A stretch of DNA of 64,000 nucleotides, taken from NCBI GenBank assembly GCA_037127315.1, contig JBBBDQ010000752.1, positions 1 to 64,000 of the forward strand, given 5' to 3'. Position 1 is the stretch's first letter; each line of letters starts with the position of its first letter. Of this stretch, positions 10,287-21,113 are shown in pieces. A model generated the notes under the pieces. That model had not been told where the DNA came from. It did not search any database and worked only from the letters and a program-made list of their open reading frames with translations. Origin of the DNA: Ascarosepion bandense (Eukaryota > Mollusca > Cephalopoda > Sepiida > Sepiidae). Both the position numbers and the translations under genes were made by a program.

Positions 10287-10583
10287 GATGTGCGTTGTGG
10301 TGCAGTGGATGACAGCTCGGAACGAGGGATTGAGGAGGCGAGTTCGAATCCCAGTTGAATTTCATGCATTCACTTACGCGCAATTACCCTTGAGAAAGGT
10401 ATTAATCCGACTCTTCCTTCCAGGTTAAATAACAGGATAGGTTCTCTAGCCTTGGTTGGTAACCAGTCTACCGCAGAAAGCAATGGCAACCTACTGCGGG
10501 ATAATCTTCCGCCCATTCAGTCATGTTTCTTTTGAGACATGATCGCCCAAAGCGTGTATCACGTATGGCACTTAACTTACTGA
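10287..10583 (+). mobile_element. tRNA-derived SINE
   Basis: Full order preserved: GTGGTGCAGTGGAT, GAGTTCGAATCCCAG, TATTAATCCG, GCAACCTACTGCGGGATAAT, then CACTTAACTTACTGACT at the tail. Slightly diverged. Confidence 0.85.
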
Positions 10584-10889
10584 CTATCATAATTTGAAAC
10601 ATGATTAAGGCTTCTACTGGGCATAAAGTGGAGGATCATTTTCTAATGCTTTGAAGTAATAAACTGATCCCCCACTAATTACTACTTCGTAATATAATAC
10701 ATCATTTCCCCCTCTATTTATGAGTCAAATAACAAGACAGATTGTTGTTCTATAGCCTTGGCTGGCAACCAGTCTACCGCAGAAAGCAATGGCAACCTAC
10801 AGCAGGATAATCTTCTGCCCAGTCAGTCATGTCTCGAAAGAGTGACATGGTCGACCAAGCGTGTATCACGTATGGCGCTTAACGGACTG
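10584..10889 (+). mobile_element. Hairpin linker plus headless SINE
   Basis: Linker with AACTGATCCCCCACTAATTA and the partner GTGGAGGATCA. From about 10690 a SINE without tRNA head begins (TATTTATGAGTCAAATAACA) and runs to CGCTTAACGGACTGC. Third of four composites. Confidence 0.7.
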
Positions 10890-10952
10890 CATGAAGAAGG
10901 AGAGCTTGAAGAACCTAATACTCACAGAAGCGATAGAGACAAAGAAAGATAG
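10890..10952 (+). pseudogene. RTE-like C-terminal scrap
   Basis: GAAGGAGAGCTTGAAGAACC followed by TAATACTCACAG parallels the RTE-like segment encoding KEGLKNLILTG. About 60 bp only, fused directly to the SINE end. Confidence 0.5.
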
Positions 10953-10966
10953 GGGAATATACTATA

Positions 10967-11297
10967 CTTTATATAGCAGGATAGAAAATCTTCTGCCCAG
11001 TTAGTCATGTCTCTTTTGAGACATGATGGCCCAAGCGTGTATCATGTATGGCACTGAACTGACTGAATGAAGATAATATTTGGAAACATAAGTAAAGCTT
11101 CTGCTGGAGATAAAGTGGGGGATCGGTTTTCTATTGTTATGAAGTAATAAAATGATTCCCCAATAATTACTAATTATTAATACAATCCGTCTCTTCTCCC
11201 TTAAACTATATAGAAAATCTTCTGCCCAATCAGACAAGTCTCTTTCGAGACATGATGGTCCAAGCGGGTATTACGTATGGCACTTAACTGAACAGTT
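10967..11297 (+). mobile_element. SINE tail - hairpin linker - SINE tail
   Basis: A headless SINE (10967-11065) is followed by the linker with GTGGGGGATCGGTTT and then a second headless SINE ending CACTTAACTG. Fourth composite in 6.6 kb; the hairpin partner arm is worn here (GATTCCCCAA). Confidence 0.7.
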
Positions 11298-11309
11298 GAC
11301 AGAAAGGCA

Positions 11310-11385
11310 TGAAGTCAGAAGTTGCGAGAAGTGCAGATGAAGAAACTATTAGCATAGAACATACGGCTATAAGTGTCAATTCCAG
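11310..11385 (-). pseudogene. Jockey-like RT C-terminal scrap
   Basis: Minus strand reads like the family's NFYANSFFSRTSR stretch (GAGAAGTGCAGATGAAGAAAC on the plus strand). About 75 bp, broken. Confidence 0.4.
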
Positions 11386-11631
11386 CAGTGAATTATATCT
11401 TTGGCTTCGAAGTTCATTTGACGTACTCTCATTTTTATCACTTTCCTTCGTGTTTTAGAAAAAACAGAAGCTACTGTCTGATGCCATTAGTTTTTGAAAG
11501 GTTCCATATTAGCAGAAGTGAGAAGTCGAGTATACGATAATCCATATGCTTAAACTGCTGTTTTCAAAGCACTCCCACCTAATAAAAAGCTAGATATTTT
11601 GATATATAGATGTCATTGTGTTGGTGGCAAA

Positions 11632-11637
<6 letters not shown>

Positions 11638-11670
<33 letters not shown>
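11638..11670. repeat. Poly(A) tract
   Basis: About 34 adenines, a possible retroposon tail on the plus strand. The upstream body is not recognised. Confidence 0.7.
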
Positions 11671-11672
<2 letters not shown>

Positions 11673-11849
11673 CGAAAGAACGTTCAGATATGGCTATAAC
11701 GTAGAGCGAGAAGAACGGGCTGTCTATTAATTGAAAAAATATGAATGTATGACTGTCAGTAAAACAGACAGCCTAATATGAACTACCTATCTCCTCAAAG
11801 ATAAAGAAAAAACTCGAAACAGCTACATTTCCTTTCCATATATCCTTTA

Positions 11850-12138
11850 CTAGCAGTATAGCCCGGCGTTGCTCGGGTGTAATGAAAGCTTTAAAACTAA
11901 TCCATGGTCCTGGAGCTCAGACTCAGCTTAAAGAATATTTGAAATAATAAAATAATTGCGACAGTTTACCAATCGCACCTAGTGTATATATATATATATT
12001 TATATACTAGCAGTATAACCCGGCGTTTCTCGGGTGTAATGAGAGCTTTAAAACTAATCCATGGTCCTGGAGCTCAGACTCAGCTTAAAGAATATTTGAA
12101 ATCATAAAATAATTGCAACAGTTTACCAATCGCACCTA

Positions 12139-12190
<52 letters not shown>

Positions 12191-12321
12191 TAGCAGTATA
12201 GCCCGGCGTTGCTCGGGTGTAATGAGAGCTTGAAAACTAATCCATGGTCCTGGAGCTCAGACTCAGCTTAAAAAATATTTGAAATAATAAAATAATTGCG
12301 ACAGTTTACCAATCGCACCTA

Positions 12322-12364
<43 letters not shown>
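11850..12364 (-). repeat. Tandem array of Helitron 3' ends
   Basis: Three units start with CTAGCAGTATARCCCGGCGT at 11850, 12007 and 12190 (spacing 157 and 183; the next unit starts at 12365). On the minus strand each unit ends in a CCCG...CGGG hairpin followed about 10 nt later by CTAG, the Helitron 3' signature. Units are joined by TA runs, and each contains ATCCATGGTCCTGGAGCTCA, which is also present in the full Helitrons at 30116-30838 and, worn, at 46570-47306. Confidence 0.8.
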
Positions 12365-12365
<1 letters not shown>

Positions 12366-12733
12366 TAACAGTATAGCCCGGCGTTGCTCGGGTGTAATGA
12401 AGTTTTAAATCTAATCCATGGTCCTGGAGTTCAGACTCTTTGGACGCTGACACGAAAGACTAAAAAGCAATAGTTGTTTCCAGTTAAAGCGAAACCGTAG
12501 ACTGAAAGAAAAATGAATGGATGTAAATCAAATTTTGATTTCCTGGTATTGATTTATATTTATATATATATATTATCGATTTTCTGCACTATTGTAAGAA
12601 CTGCAACCTTGAAACTTCTGAATATAGTTTCTTATGTCTTTGTATATGAGTGTATGAAATTTGATTAAAATCGGACAATGGATTAGTTTTAAAGCTTTCA
12701 TTACACCCGAGCAATGCCGGGCTATACTGCTAG
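12365..12733. mobile_element. Helitron derivative with two outward-facing 3' ends
   Basis: The left end is an inverted Helitron 3' end (CTAACAGTATAGCCCGGCGT). Inverted internal parts follow (CTTTGGACGCTGACACGAAA; then TATCGATTTTCTGCACTATT). The right end is a 3' end in plus orientation (ACACCCGAGCAATGCCGGGC...CTAG at 12730-12733). It lacks the 5' TC end. It is probably a rearranged copy produced by template switching or end capture. Confidence 0.75.
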
Positions 12734-12917
12734 TACAAAATAAGAGTGTTATTACTCAGCAGATAGAAGTGTCCATCCGAACTGTAAAGTTACACTGCAT
12801 CTTGACTACCTCCCAGGAATTCTCGCACGTTAGTATTTATGAATGAGGAAGAGTTCATTCCAATGTTAATATGACACCATAACAGTTATCGATCCGGACG
12901 ATGAAATCCCAGTATTT

Positions 12918-13238
12918 CTAAAAACCATACCACGGGTTGACCCAAGCTTTGTGAGTGAAATTTGGTAGACATAACTGTTTGGGAGCCGTCGATGGTTGTA
13001 CTAGCACGGAGTCATCATGACCGAGGATTTGAGCCTCCTGGCCTTGTTCAGGTTTTTGTTCACGCCAGATAACGCGCTTTCTCTCAGAAACTGTAACTAA
13101 GGTCCGCTCAGCATAGTTACAGTATAAATCACGGGTGGGCTCTGTGACATAAATGCGCCTGATTAGGCGTCTGAAACAGGGATTATCTAGCCGCCCTAGT
13201 AGACACGCATCCTTGGATACGAGTGGCCAACCATACAT
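12918..13238 (-). other. Unrecognised 106-codon open frame
   Basis: Open from an ATG at 13238, GC content above its neighbourhood, rich in Arg and Cys near the N-terminus (LIRRIYVTEPTRDLYCNYAE). I recognise no domain. It lies between a Helitron derivative and a Jockey-like fragment, so an origin in an unidentified mobile element is plausible; it could also be a chance frame. Confidence 0.25.
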
Positions 13239-13239
13239 T

Positions 13240-13380
13240 CATAACACAGAACGAATAATAGATTTATAAATGTGTAAGATGGATTCTCTCTAAAACAAAT
13301 TTCTAGCACGACACAGTGAACCAACTTTCCTAGCAGAAAACCTAGCAATTTTGTTTGGTCTAGTCCCTCCACTTCATCAT
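13240..13380 (-). pseudogene. Jockey-like RT fragment
   Basis: Minus strand encodes pieces equivalent to KVGSLCRARNLF and ILHIYKSIIRS. The same ~115-bp stretch recurs at 14054-14171, on the other side of the 0.7-kb block, so the block is flanked by a direct duplication. Confidence 0.65.
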
Positions 13381-13654
13381 AAAACATGGAAATTTAAAAA
13401 AATTAATTAAAAATAAATAATACTGATGAAATTGTTATTAAACATTAATTTGAAATTTGTTATTTTTTAAAATCATTTCAATCGAAGCAAGGCAACAGAG
13501 TCACTAACATGAAAAGGGTTACTAAGTTTAAAAGAATATAAGAAAAATATTTTTAAGGAGAGAGAACTATGCAAAAAACAAATTTTAAGAGCACGAATTG
13601 CATTTAAATGTTATGTAAATTATGTATTACCGTCTATATTTTAAACGCCATTAG

Positions 13655-13735
<81 letters not shown>

Positions 13736-14062
13736 TGATGTCAAATCCGTAAACGGAGATAGTAATAAAAAAAGATCTATGTGTGTGTGTGTGTGTGTGG
13801 CGTGTTCGATTAAATAACTTAGACATATAATGTCTAGTGTTTTTTTATTACAGTCTTCTCGTAGTTACAAATAAGTTTCTTGGTATGGTGGTTAAAACAC
13901 CAAGAAAGGAGCTGTAGGTATTTTCATTAGTCTTATTATCGCAAGTACTTTTAATCTTATCTCAGATTATCATTTAATTTAGTTGTCCGTTCTGAAAGTT
14001 GGCAGTTATGGTTAATTTGTGGTTTTACCTTTTCGAGTTTACAGTATCAATGTAAGAACACG
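13381..14062. repeat. Duplicated block A (~0.68 kb), paralogue of 17645-18400
   Basis: Matches block B from GAAATTTAAAAAAATTAATT-type sequence to TATCAATGTAAGAAC. Shared landmarks are GAAAAGGGTTACTAAGTTTR, AATCCGTAAACGGAGAT, AGACATATWATGTCTAGTG and TTATCATTTAAT. A (CA)n(TA)n tract is at 13655-13735; B has TA tracts there and an extra 70-bp insert. It also contains a Jockey-like 3' end remnant near 13480-13560. No coding capacity seen. Confidence 0.75.
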
Positions 14063-15000
14063 AATGTGCAAGATGGATTCTGTCTAGAAAGAAAATTTCT
14101 AGCACAACACAGTGAACCAACTTTCCTAGCAGAAGATGTAGCTGTTTTTTTCGGTCTAGTCCCTCTACTTCATGTCCGTGGCAGACGTGATGCCAAGCGT
14201 GTTACTCCCCTGCAGTTTAGCATCAGTCATGCTGATGACAGACAGAAAAGCTTCTCTATGAAGAATAAAAGAAACCAGTTTGAAGATGAGTTAACATTTC
14301 CACGCCATTTCTTACGGTAGTTAACCACTGATTGGAGGTCCTTTTCAAGAACATTTGTCTGGATCACTTTGTCGGGTCTGTTGGATTTTCTAATGAGACA
14401 GGTTGTGTCATCTTCATAAATATCTAGTTGCGAAATGATATGCACCAATTTTTAGTTTATTTGGAGATCTCTAGTATTTTTTGTTAGGATTCAAACTTTC
14501 ATTATTCTCACGATATTTAAATTAATATAAATCGTGCACCTACTCACGGTTTCATTTTCTGCAATTTTAGTGATCTGCCTTTAGTTTTAGAAATAAACAA
14601 TTTGGTAACCGATGACATAAAGGAGATACTGGAAGAAGATCAGAAACAGATTAATTCAAAGGAGACCACCCCACACATGATATGATCTAGAAGCATACCC
14701 GTTCAACACGATTTTCATTACAAGATTTGTTAGGAAAGATTAGATTCATATAAATATTCGTTCCGTGACATTGTAGCCCTTCAGCTTACGTAGGCCAGCA
14801 TGTCACACCCCCGTCGAACCCCCTCGGGATAACTATAGCCAAAGCCAGGGTGTCACCATTCTTGGTTGACAAATTCAATGATTGCCGTTAACACGTAGGC
14901 GGCAGATCTGTTGAAACAGAAGCCATTATGTTTGTCCGAAAGAAGTAAGATGTTTAACTAATTCGGCATTGATTAAAGCCTCAAGTAAATATATATAAAG
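14053..15000 (-). pseudogene. Jockey-like reverse transcriptase, degenerate central part
   Basis: In minus-strand order: about 15000-14720 resembles the start of the RT domain (ALINAELVKHLTS, YVLTAIIEFVNQ). A worn stretch follows, then 14445-14230 gives the palm motif as YEDDTT and VLEKDLQSVVNYRKKW. 14140-14053 gives KVGSLCCARNFL. The Asp-Asp pair of the YxDD box is kept, but stops and frameshifts rule out activity. Element enzymes of this group copy their own RNA at a nicked target. Confidence 0.7.
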
Positions 15001-15021
15001 ACTTTATATATATATATTTTT

Positions 15022-15190
15022 TTTTAATCATATCACCCCGAGCAAGGCGGTAACGCCACTGATGTGCAGGGGCTACATAGGAGTGAAAAGATTGGAAAAG
15101 GAAAAGAAAACCGGAAACCGCATCCTAAACAGGAAACAAGGGATGAGCCTCTTCACCTGTTCAATAGACGTGGGTGGAGTGTGAACCGGG
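15022..15190 (-). mobile_element. Jockey-like LINE 3' end, solo
   Basis: Starts with T-run and AATCATATCACCCCGAGCAA, then GGCGGTAACGCCACTGATGT and GGGGCTACATAGGAG: the 3' end of the family in minus orientation. The GGAAACCGCATCCTAAACAG segment is the unit that is present four times in tandem at 49165-49742. 5'-truncated. Confidence 0.7.
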
Positions 15191-16288
15191 CTATGGAGCC
15201 TGTCGTATGCGACAACCCCTACTACCATAAAAAATGGTCGCATACGGCAGGAGGTCGCTCCCTAAAGGCTCATAGTCATGACCTATTTCGGCCAGTAACG
15301 CATATTCCACTCATCAGAATGTACATATTAGAATTTTACCATGTAATCTGGTAATAAATAAATGAGAATATAAGAAAATGGCCGAATTTTAAAGAAATTT
15401 ATTCAGCATTTATTTATTCATTTAAAAATGTTAAAAAACGTATTTACAACGGTCAACAAAAGACCAAAATATTTATTCACAAAAGATATTCATTAAGTGG
15501 ACTTTAAAAAAAGTCAGTTATTGCTTTCCTTTACGTACCTGTATTAGTACTGGCCATTTCTTATAGAATATGCAAGTTGGAAAAATTCGCGAAGTATACG
15601 ACTTCAGTTTTTTTCTTAGAAGTGAGTGATAGCAAAAGAGAATCTGCGATAATACATGGAAAAAACATACAAAAAACTGACAGCGACCATGGGTGGGGGT
15701 AGAGAAACAGAGAGAAAGAGATAGATATACCCAGATAGAAATAGAGTAGATAGATACACAAAAACATAAAGGAACGAAAGATAAACATTTGAGAAAGGGT
15801 CATAATTGTGATTTTCCCAATCCCTGAATTTATCCAAGTCAGTACAGAGACTGCGATAAATGCCTTGAGCATGCCAAATGCAATACATGTTGTACAAAAC
15901 AGCCCATGTTTGACTGTGAGGTGAACTCAGGTAATGTACATTTCAACAAGAAATAACAGGTTGATACAATACTACAAAAAAAAAAAAAAAAAAAAAAAAG
16001 ACAATGAGGAAGTGCTCCTGGCTTAGATAAAAGCAAAATGAAATAGATTACTCATTAATTTCTCCTAATTTAGAAGTTCGCAGTGTACGACCAAAATAGA
16101 TTATTTCTTTTTTAAAGTGGTCGCTTGGTCAGTGATTTTCACTCGTTGATGTTAATCGCTGGTCGCATTCTGGAGGTGGTCGCTCACTAAGTGTCAATTA
16201 ACATTAGCAAATCGTCCGTGCATAGAAAAACGGTCGTTAACAACAGATGGTCACTGACGAAGATGGTCGAATACGGCAGGTTCCATTG
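15191..16288. mobile_element. Possible Tc1/mariner-pogo type MITE
   Basis: The two ends form ~25-bp inverted repeats: CTATGGAGCCTGTCGTATGC at the left, CAATGGAACCTGCCGTATTC (complement) at the right. Repeated GGTCGC...TACGGCAGG motifs inside recall pogo/Tigger-type ends. A strong hairpin sits at the left end (CCTGTCGTATGCGAC with GTCGCATACGGCAGG, 15199-15262). A TA follows the right end. No transposase is visible; an A run lies at 15976-15999. Boundaries are tentative. Confidence 0.4.
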
Positions 16289-16556
16289 TATATATGCTAG
16301 CCGATTGAGCACTGTGGAGAAAAAGAAATTTCATAAACAGTAGCCATTTAAGTCTCTATGCTATGTTCTCCGGGTATCGTTCTCGGTTGGACTGAATTCT
16401 CTTGATTGCTGGCGTATTTACATTCTGCAAAAACATCACGGGCTATGAAATCTGCCTTTCTCTGCCGTGCGCCAAAAGCTTGGTGAGTGTATCTCTGACC
16501 AGCGAGAAATCAGTCGGATTTCAGTCTCGGCTTGAAGCGAACGGTTATTCTAGTCG

Positions 16557-16980
16557 CACTGATGAGTTGTGATATAACGAAATAGGCCTATATGCAGATG
16601 ATATATATATATATATCATAGGCCTATATGCAGATGATATATATATATATATATCATAGGCCTATATGCAGATGATATATATATATATATCATAGGCCTA
16701 TATGCAGATGATATATATATATATCATAGGCCTATATGCAGATGATATATATATATATATATATATATATATCATAGGCCTATATGCAGATGATATATAT
16801 ATATATATCATAGGCCTATATGCAGATGATATATATATATATCATAGGCCTATATGCAGATGATATATATATATATCATAGGCCTATATGCAGATGATAT
16901 ATATATATATCATAGGCCTATATGCAGATGATATATATATATCATATCAGATGATATATATATATATCATATCATATATT
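16557..16980. repeat. AGGCCTATATGCAG minisatellite
   Basis: About ten units of AGGCCTATATGCAGATGATA followed by variable TA runs and TCAT; unit length about 34-47 bp. The first unit is preceded by CTGATGAGTTGTGATATAAC, which marks the end of the second SINE family (compare 62216-62578). The array is therefore an expansion of that SINE end. Confidence 0.85.
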
Positions 16981-17644
16981 TATATATCATACTCGTTTCT
17001 GATGAAGGACCGAGGGCGGTCTGAAATATAAAATATAATAAAAATAAACAAATACTGTTAAAAAAAAGTACATTATTAAATTCAAAACTTTTTAATATTC
17101 TTTCCTATATATATATATATATATATCCTCAACGCTCTGTGAGTGTCTTGCTTATAGAAATTACGAATTAAAGATTCCGTCCCACGTACCACTCCTTTAT
17201 AGGACATTGGCAAGATTACAGAGTAGTCCATTCTGACGTGGGGAAAATAGATGAATGAAATTAATCTTTTTTTGTACTTTATTATGATTTTGTTTGGAGT
17301 TAAATTATTCGGGGGAGTTTTATTAAATCTAATTAAACCGATTCTTTTCCACTTATTTAGATAATAACAAGAAAATATTTTCGGTTTATTTCGACTAATT
17401 TCCCATAATGTAAAATGTCGGACAACAACAATGGTTACTACGAACGCTGTTGAAAATAACATTTTAACTATTATTGGCAGAACTAAAGTTAATATATTTT
17501 TAAAATATTTACTGTATTTCTTAAAAACGTTATTTATAGAATTCAAGATCACATTTATTGTATTTTTAAGTTAAATATCAATACATTGATATTTCTGAGA
17601 AGCCCTCAAAAATTATTTTATGCTTAATAAAATAAGAAACGAAA
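16981..17644. other. AT-rich interval with one unsupported open frame
   Basis: A 156-codon minus-strand frame (17082-17552) is rich in Ile, Lys, Phe and Asn. It ends in an IYIYIY run from a TA microsatellite at 17107-17126. No domain recognised; AT bias makes it likely to be accidental. Confidence 0.4.
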
Positions 17645-18016
17645 CATTGAAGTTTAAAAAAATAATTAAAAATAGATAACACTGATGAAGTTTTTTTATA
17701 AACATTAATTTGAAATTTGTTTTTTTTTAATCATTTCAACCTAATCAAGGCAACAGAGCCACTAAGACGAAAAGGGTTACTAAGTTTGAAAGAATATAAG
17801 CAAAAGATTTTTAAGGAGAGAGCACAATGAAAAAACAGAATTTAAGAGGACAGATTGCGTTTAAATTTTATGTAAATTATATATTACCGCCTATATTTTA
17901 AACGCCATTCTTTTTAGTATATATATATATATATATATATATTAGTCATCCACATACAAGCCTGTTTCGCTGTATCACAGATCATCAGTATGGCAAGTGC
18001 TGACCTTAATACCTAT

Positions 18017-18075
<59 letters not shown>

Positions 18076-18400
18076 TTATGCCAAATCCGTAAACGGAGAT
18101 GGTAATCCAAAAAGATCTATGTGTGTTTTTGTGTGTGTGGCGTGTTTGATTAAATAATTTAGACATATTATGTCTAGTGTTTTTATTACAATCTTCTCGT
18201 AGTCACGAATAAGTTTCTTGGGATGGTGGTTAAAACAGCAAGAAAGGCACTGTAGGTGTTTTCATTAGTTTTATTATCTCAAGTACTTTTAATCTTATCT
18301 AAGATTATCATTTAATGTATTTTTCCGTTATGAAAGTTGACAGTTATGGATTTCTTGTGGTTTAACCTTTACTAGTTTACAATATCAATGTAAGAACGCG
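17645..18400. repeat. Duplicated block B, paralogue of 13381-14062
   Basis: Same orientation as block A, 4.3 kb away. It differs by two long TA tracts (17920-17942, 18020-18067) that bracket a 70-bp piece (AGTCATCCACATACAAGCCT ... CAGATCATCAGTATGG) derived from the second SINE family. Confidence 0.75.
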
Positions 18401-18631
18401 ATGCCGATTTCAAAAATATGTGGTACACGGGATTTAATGTAATTTTATATTTTGAATTTCTATAAAATTTACGATTTACTTGTTTTAAAATATTGTTTTT
18501 CTTCCAAAAATTGCAGCTTAGATAATTTAAAAGATTTACAGTTACAGACATTTTAGAACATTGATGCAATACTCATAATTAATTATCGAAGGAAAATTGT
18601 TACTTTACTAATTTTTATAAAAAAATTCAAT

Positions 18632-19255
18632 TAATGATAATCAGGATGACATCAATTCACAACTTGATATCTATGCTGATGTTAAAACCATTTACTCTTG
18701 CCTCGATAGTAAGTCTGTTCTATCAAGTAAAATTGGTAGCTGGTCTCAAAATGACATACAGTCCTTTGTTAATCGAGACAAGAAATGGCTTTTTAGTTTT
18801 AACTCCTCTAAAACTAAACTTTTGTCTAAAGATCACCAGAAAGACTTATTCCTGCCTCCCATCAGCATGGCTGATAGTAATCACGAGAAGAGTGGCGTGT
18901 TGCGCTTTCTCATTCTTACTTTATCGGCTGGCATGAAGTGGAAAGATTATAAGGAACCATTGCTAAATCTGTACCTAAAGGAGTTTGTTTTACTGAGATG
19001 GACATTGTTTCTCACCAGAATCTATCCTAAATATTTATAAATTATCATTCATCCATGTTTTGAATATATTATTTCCTCGTATAGTCCGGTGCTCTTGTTC
19101 TATATTTAGAGATACTTGATAAAATCTAAAGAAGAATCAGTAACACTATTGGTCCTGACCTGGCATCTAGGTTTCAGTCACTTTCCTACAGTAGTAATGT
19201 AAATTTTTCGGATGAACATTGCTCGATGATACTTAGACTTTATGAATTTAAGCGT
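18632..19255 (+). pseudogene. Jockey-like reverse transcriptase, plus strand, 5' of nested SINE
   Basis: Encodes DINSQLDIYADVKTIYSCLD (YADD box worn to YADV), NDIQSFVNRDKKWLFSFNSS, LPPISMADS and WKDY before the frame breaks. Weak matches continue to 19255 (IRPCFEY- and SHRRNV-like). The SINE at 19256-19562 interrupts it and the C-terminal end continues at 19563. Confidence 0.7.
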
Positions 19256-19562
19256 GTATGTGCGTTGTGGTACAGTGGATATCGGCTCGGAACGAGAAAT
19301 CGGAAAGCCGAGTTCGAATTCCAGCTGAATCCATTGTATTCACTTACGCGCAAATACCCTTGGGAAAGGTATTAATCCGTCTATTCCTTCCAGTTATGGG
19401 TTAAATAGCAGGACAGATTGGGTTCTATAGCCTTGGTCAGCAACCAGTCTACCGCAGAAAGCAATGGCAACCTACTGCGGGATAATCTTCTGTCCAGTCA
19501 GTCATGTCTCTTACGAGACATGATCGCCCAAGCGTGTATCACGTATGGCACTTAACTGACTG
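19256..19562 (+). mobile_element. tRNA-derived SINE nested in a Jockey-like LINE
   Basis: Complete from TGTATGTGCGTTGTGGTACA to CACTTAACTGACTG. Box A-like TGGTACAGTGG, box B-like GAGTTCGAATTCC. It splits the flanking RT pseudogene; a target duplication is not clear. Confidence 0.85.
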
Positions 19563-19860
19563 AATATTTTGGCAGCAAGATCTCATCAATTGGCAAGATG
19601 CAACCGTAAATTCTATGCTAACATTTTCTTTTCTCGCACTTCTCGCTTGTGAAACTCTCTTCTGATTCCATGCTTACCAACCAATATTATTCTTAAAAAA
19701 TGTAAATGCAATTCCTGTTTACTCTTCTGTTATTGTTCTCGCTCATTAATTATACTTTTTCTTTTATTTTTCACACTTACTAATTCTTGTGTCTTGTGAC
19801 TTTAATGCCTTGCTTGGGATGGGAAAATTATTTTAAAACACAAAAAACAAAAAGGAAAAC
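19563..19860 (+). pseudogene. Jockey-like RT C-terminus and 3' end, after the SINE
   Basis: Encodes a worn CNRKFYANIFFSRTSRL stretch, the usual C-terminal motif, then the family 3' end with TTAATGCCTTGCTTGGGATG and GGAAAATTATTTTAAAA. Confidence 0.65.
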
Positions 19861-19913
19861 TGAAAACGAATTTCACGCCTGCGTGAGGTCGTCACTGATT
19901 TCTTCAATACTTA

Positions 19914-20474
19914 GTGAACAACGAACACCGAGCTGCTGCAACGAAGCTAATTCGTGTAACAACCTTTGCTTTTTTCTCTGTATCTTCTATAAATATTTAC
20001 ATGGCTTCAGCTCCGACGAACTTAAATCACTGGTGCTCCCACCACAAGAATTTACTCGTGCAACCAGACTGGCAACAAGGTCCCACCCATTTACAGTTAG
20101 ATCAACCAAATGCAGCCGACAATTGTACACCTCAGTTTCTTTTCTCGCAATTCCCGCCTGTGGAACTTCCTTCCATATATTTGTTTTCCTGACTGCTACA
20201 ACCTCTAGGAATTTAAATGCAATGTCAATTCCCATCTCTTATCAACGACTCTAGTCCTTTCTACACCACCCCGTATATCTTGTTCCTTTCCTTTCTCTCT
20301 ATCTTCTCAACTATCTTCAAACCTGTGTTCCCATCCGTCTCTTGCCCTTTGTCTGATACCCCCTGTAACTGGTTCGTCTTTCTCTTTACTTTCCTCCTGA
20401 ATAAACTGTTACTTTTATGTAGCCCCCTGCGAATCAGTGGCAGTACCGCCTTGCTTGGGGTAAAATGATTAAAA
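19914..20474 (+). pseudogene. Jockey-like RT C-terminal part with 3' end
   Basis: The frame from 19787 contains FYKYLHGFSSDELKSLV, TRATRLATRSHPFTVR and then a shifted SFLAIPACGTSF. A frameshift separates the last ~40 codons. The 3' untranslated end GTAGCCCCCTGCGAATCAGT ... CCTTGCTTGGGGTAAAATGA is intact and followed by A-rich sequence. Confidence 0.75.
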
Positions 20475-20526
20475 AAATTGCTCTTTCACAGAAGTGACTT
20501 TATTTCACTCAAGATTTTTACAAAGT

Positions 20527-21113
20527 GTTCTAACAGAAGACGGAAAATGCGACACAGAGATCCAAAGGCGAATCGGCATGGCGAAAAAAGCACTCCAGAA
20601 GTTGAGTAAAGTATTAAGAAACAAGACAATTTCACTAGAAACAAAGAGGCCAGTACTGGATTGATATGCGATGTCTGTTCTTCAATATGGCAGTGAATAC
20701 TGGACAATATCATCGAAGATGAAGGAAAAACTTGAAGCAACTGAAATGTGGTCCTACAGAAGGATGCTGCGAATATCATGGATCGAGCATGTGAGCAATG
20801 ATGAGGTTTTGGAAAGGATGGAAAGGAAAAGGAAATTAATACTGAGCATCAGGAAAAACAGCTAAAGTTCCTGGGACATGCAATGAGGAAGGAGGGCTTG
20901 AAGAACCTGATACTAACAGGCCAGATAGAGGGAAAAAGAAACAGGGAAAAGCAGCGGGTAACATATTTGAAGGACCTGATCAGGTGGATAACGGAATGAG
21001 GGTTGCGTGGTGTAACAGGAGAAATCGTGCTAAGAGCCACCAGGGATAGGGAGATGTGGAAAGCCATGATCGCCTATGTCTTGAATGGACAGAGAACATA
21101 GAAGAAAGAAGAA
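20527..21113 (+). pseudogene. RTE-like endonuclease/RT, C-terminal third
   Basis: Begins at the codons for VLTEDGKCDTEIQRRI, then KKALQKLSKVLRNKTISLET, SVLQYGSEYWTISSKMKEK, EMWSYRRMLRISWIEH, LERMERKRKLILSIRK. Then a frameshift, and the remainder (GGGACATGCAATGAGGAAGG onward) is out of frame. A GAA-rich 3' tail follows at 21098-21115. 5'-truncated copy. Confidence 0.8.

Noticed and set aside
16985..17045. Penelope-like element end (CTGATGAAGGACCGAGGGCGG)
   Set aside because: Only a short motif; no RT or GIY-YIG endonuclease coding near it.
17082..17552. 156-codon open frame as a host gene
   Set aside because: Composition follows AT bias, one end is a TA microsatellite and no domain is seen.
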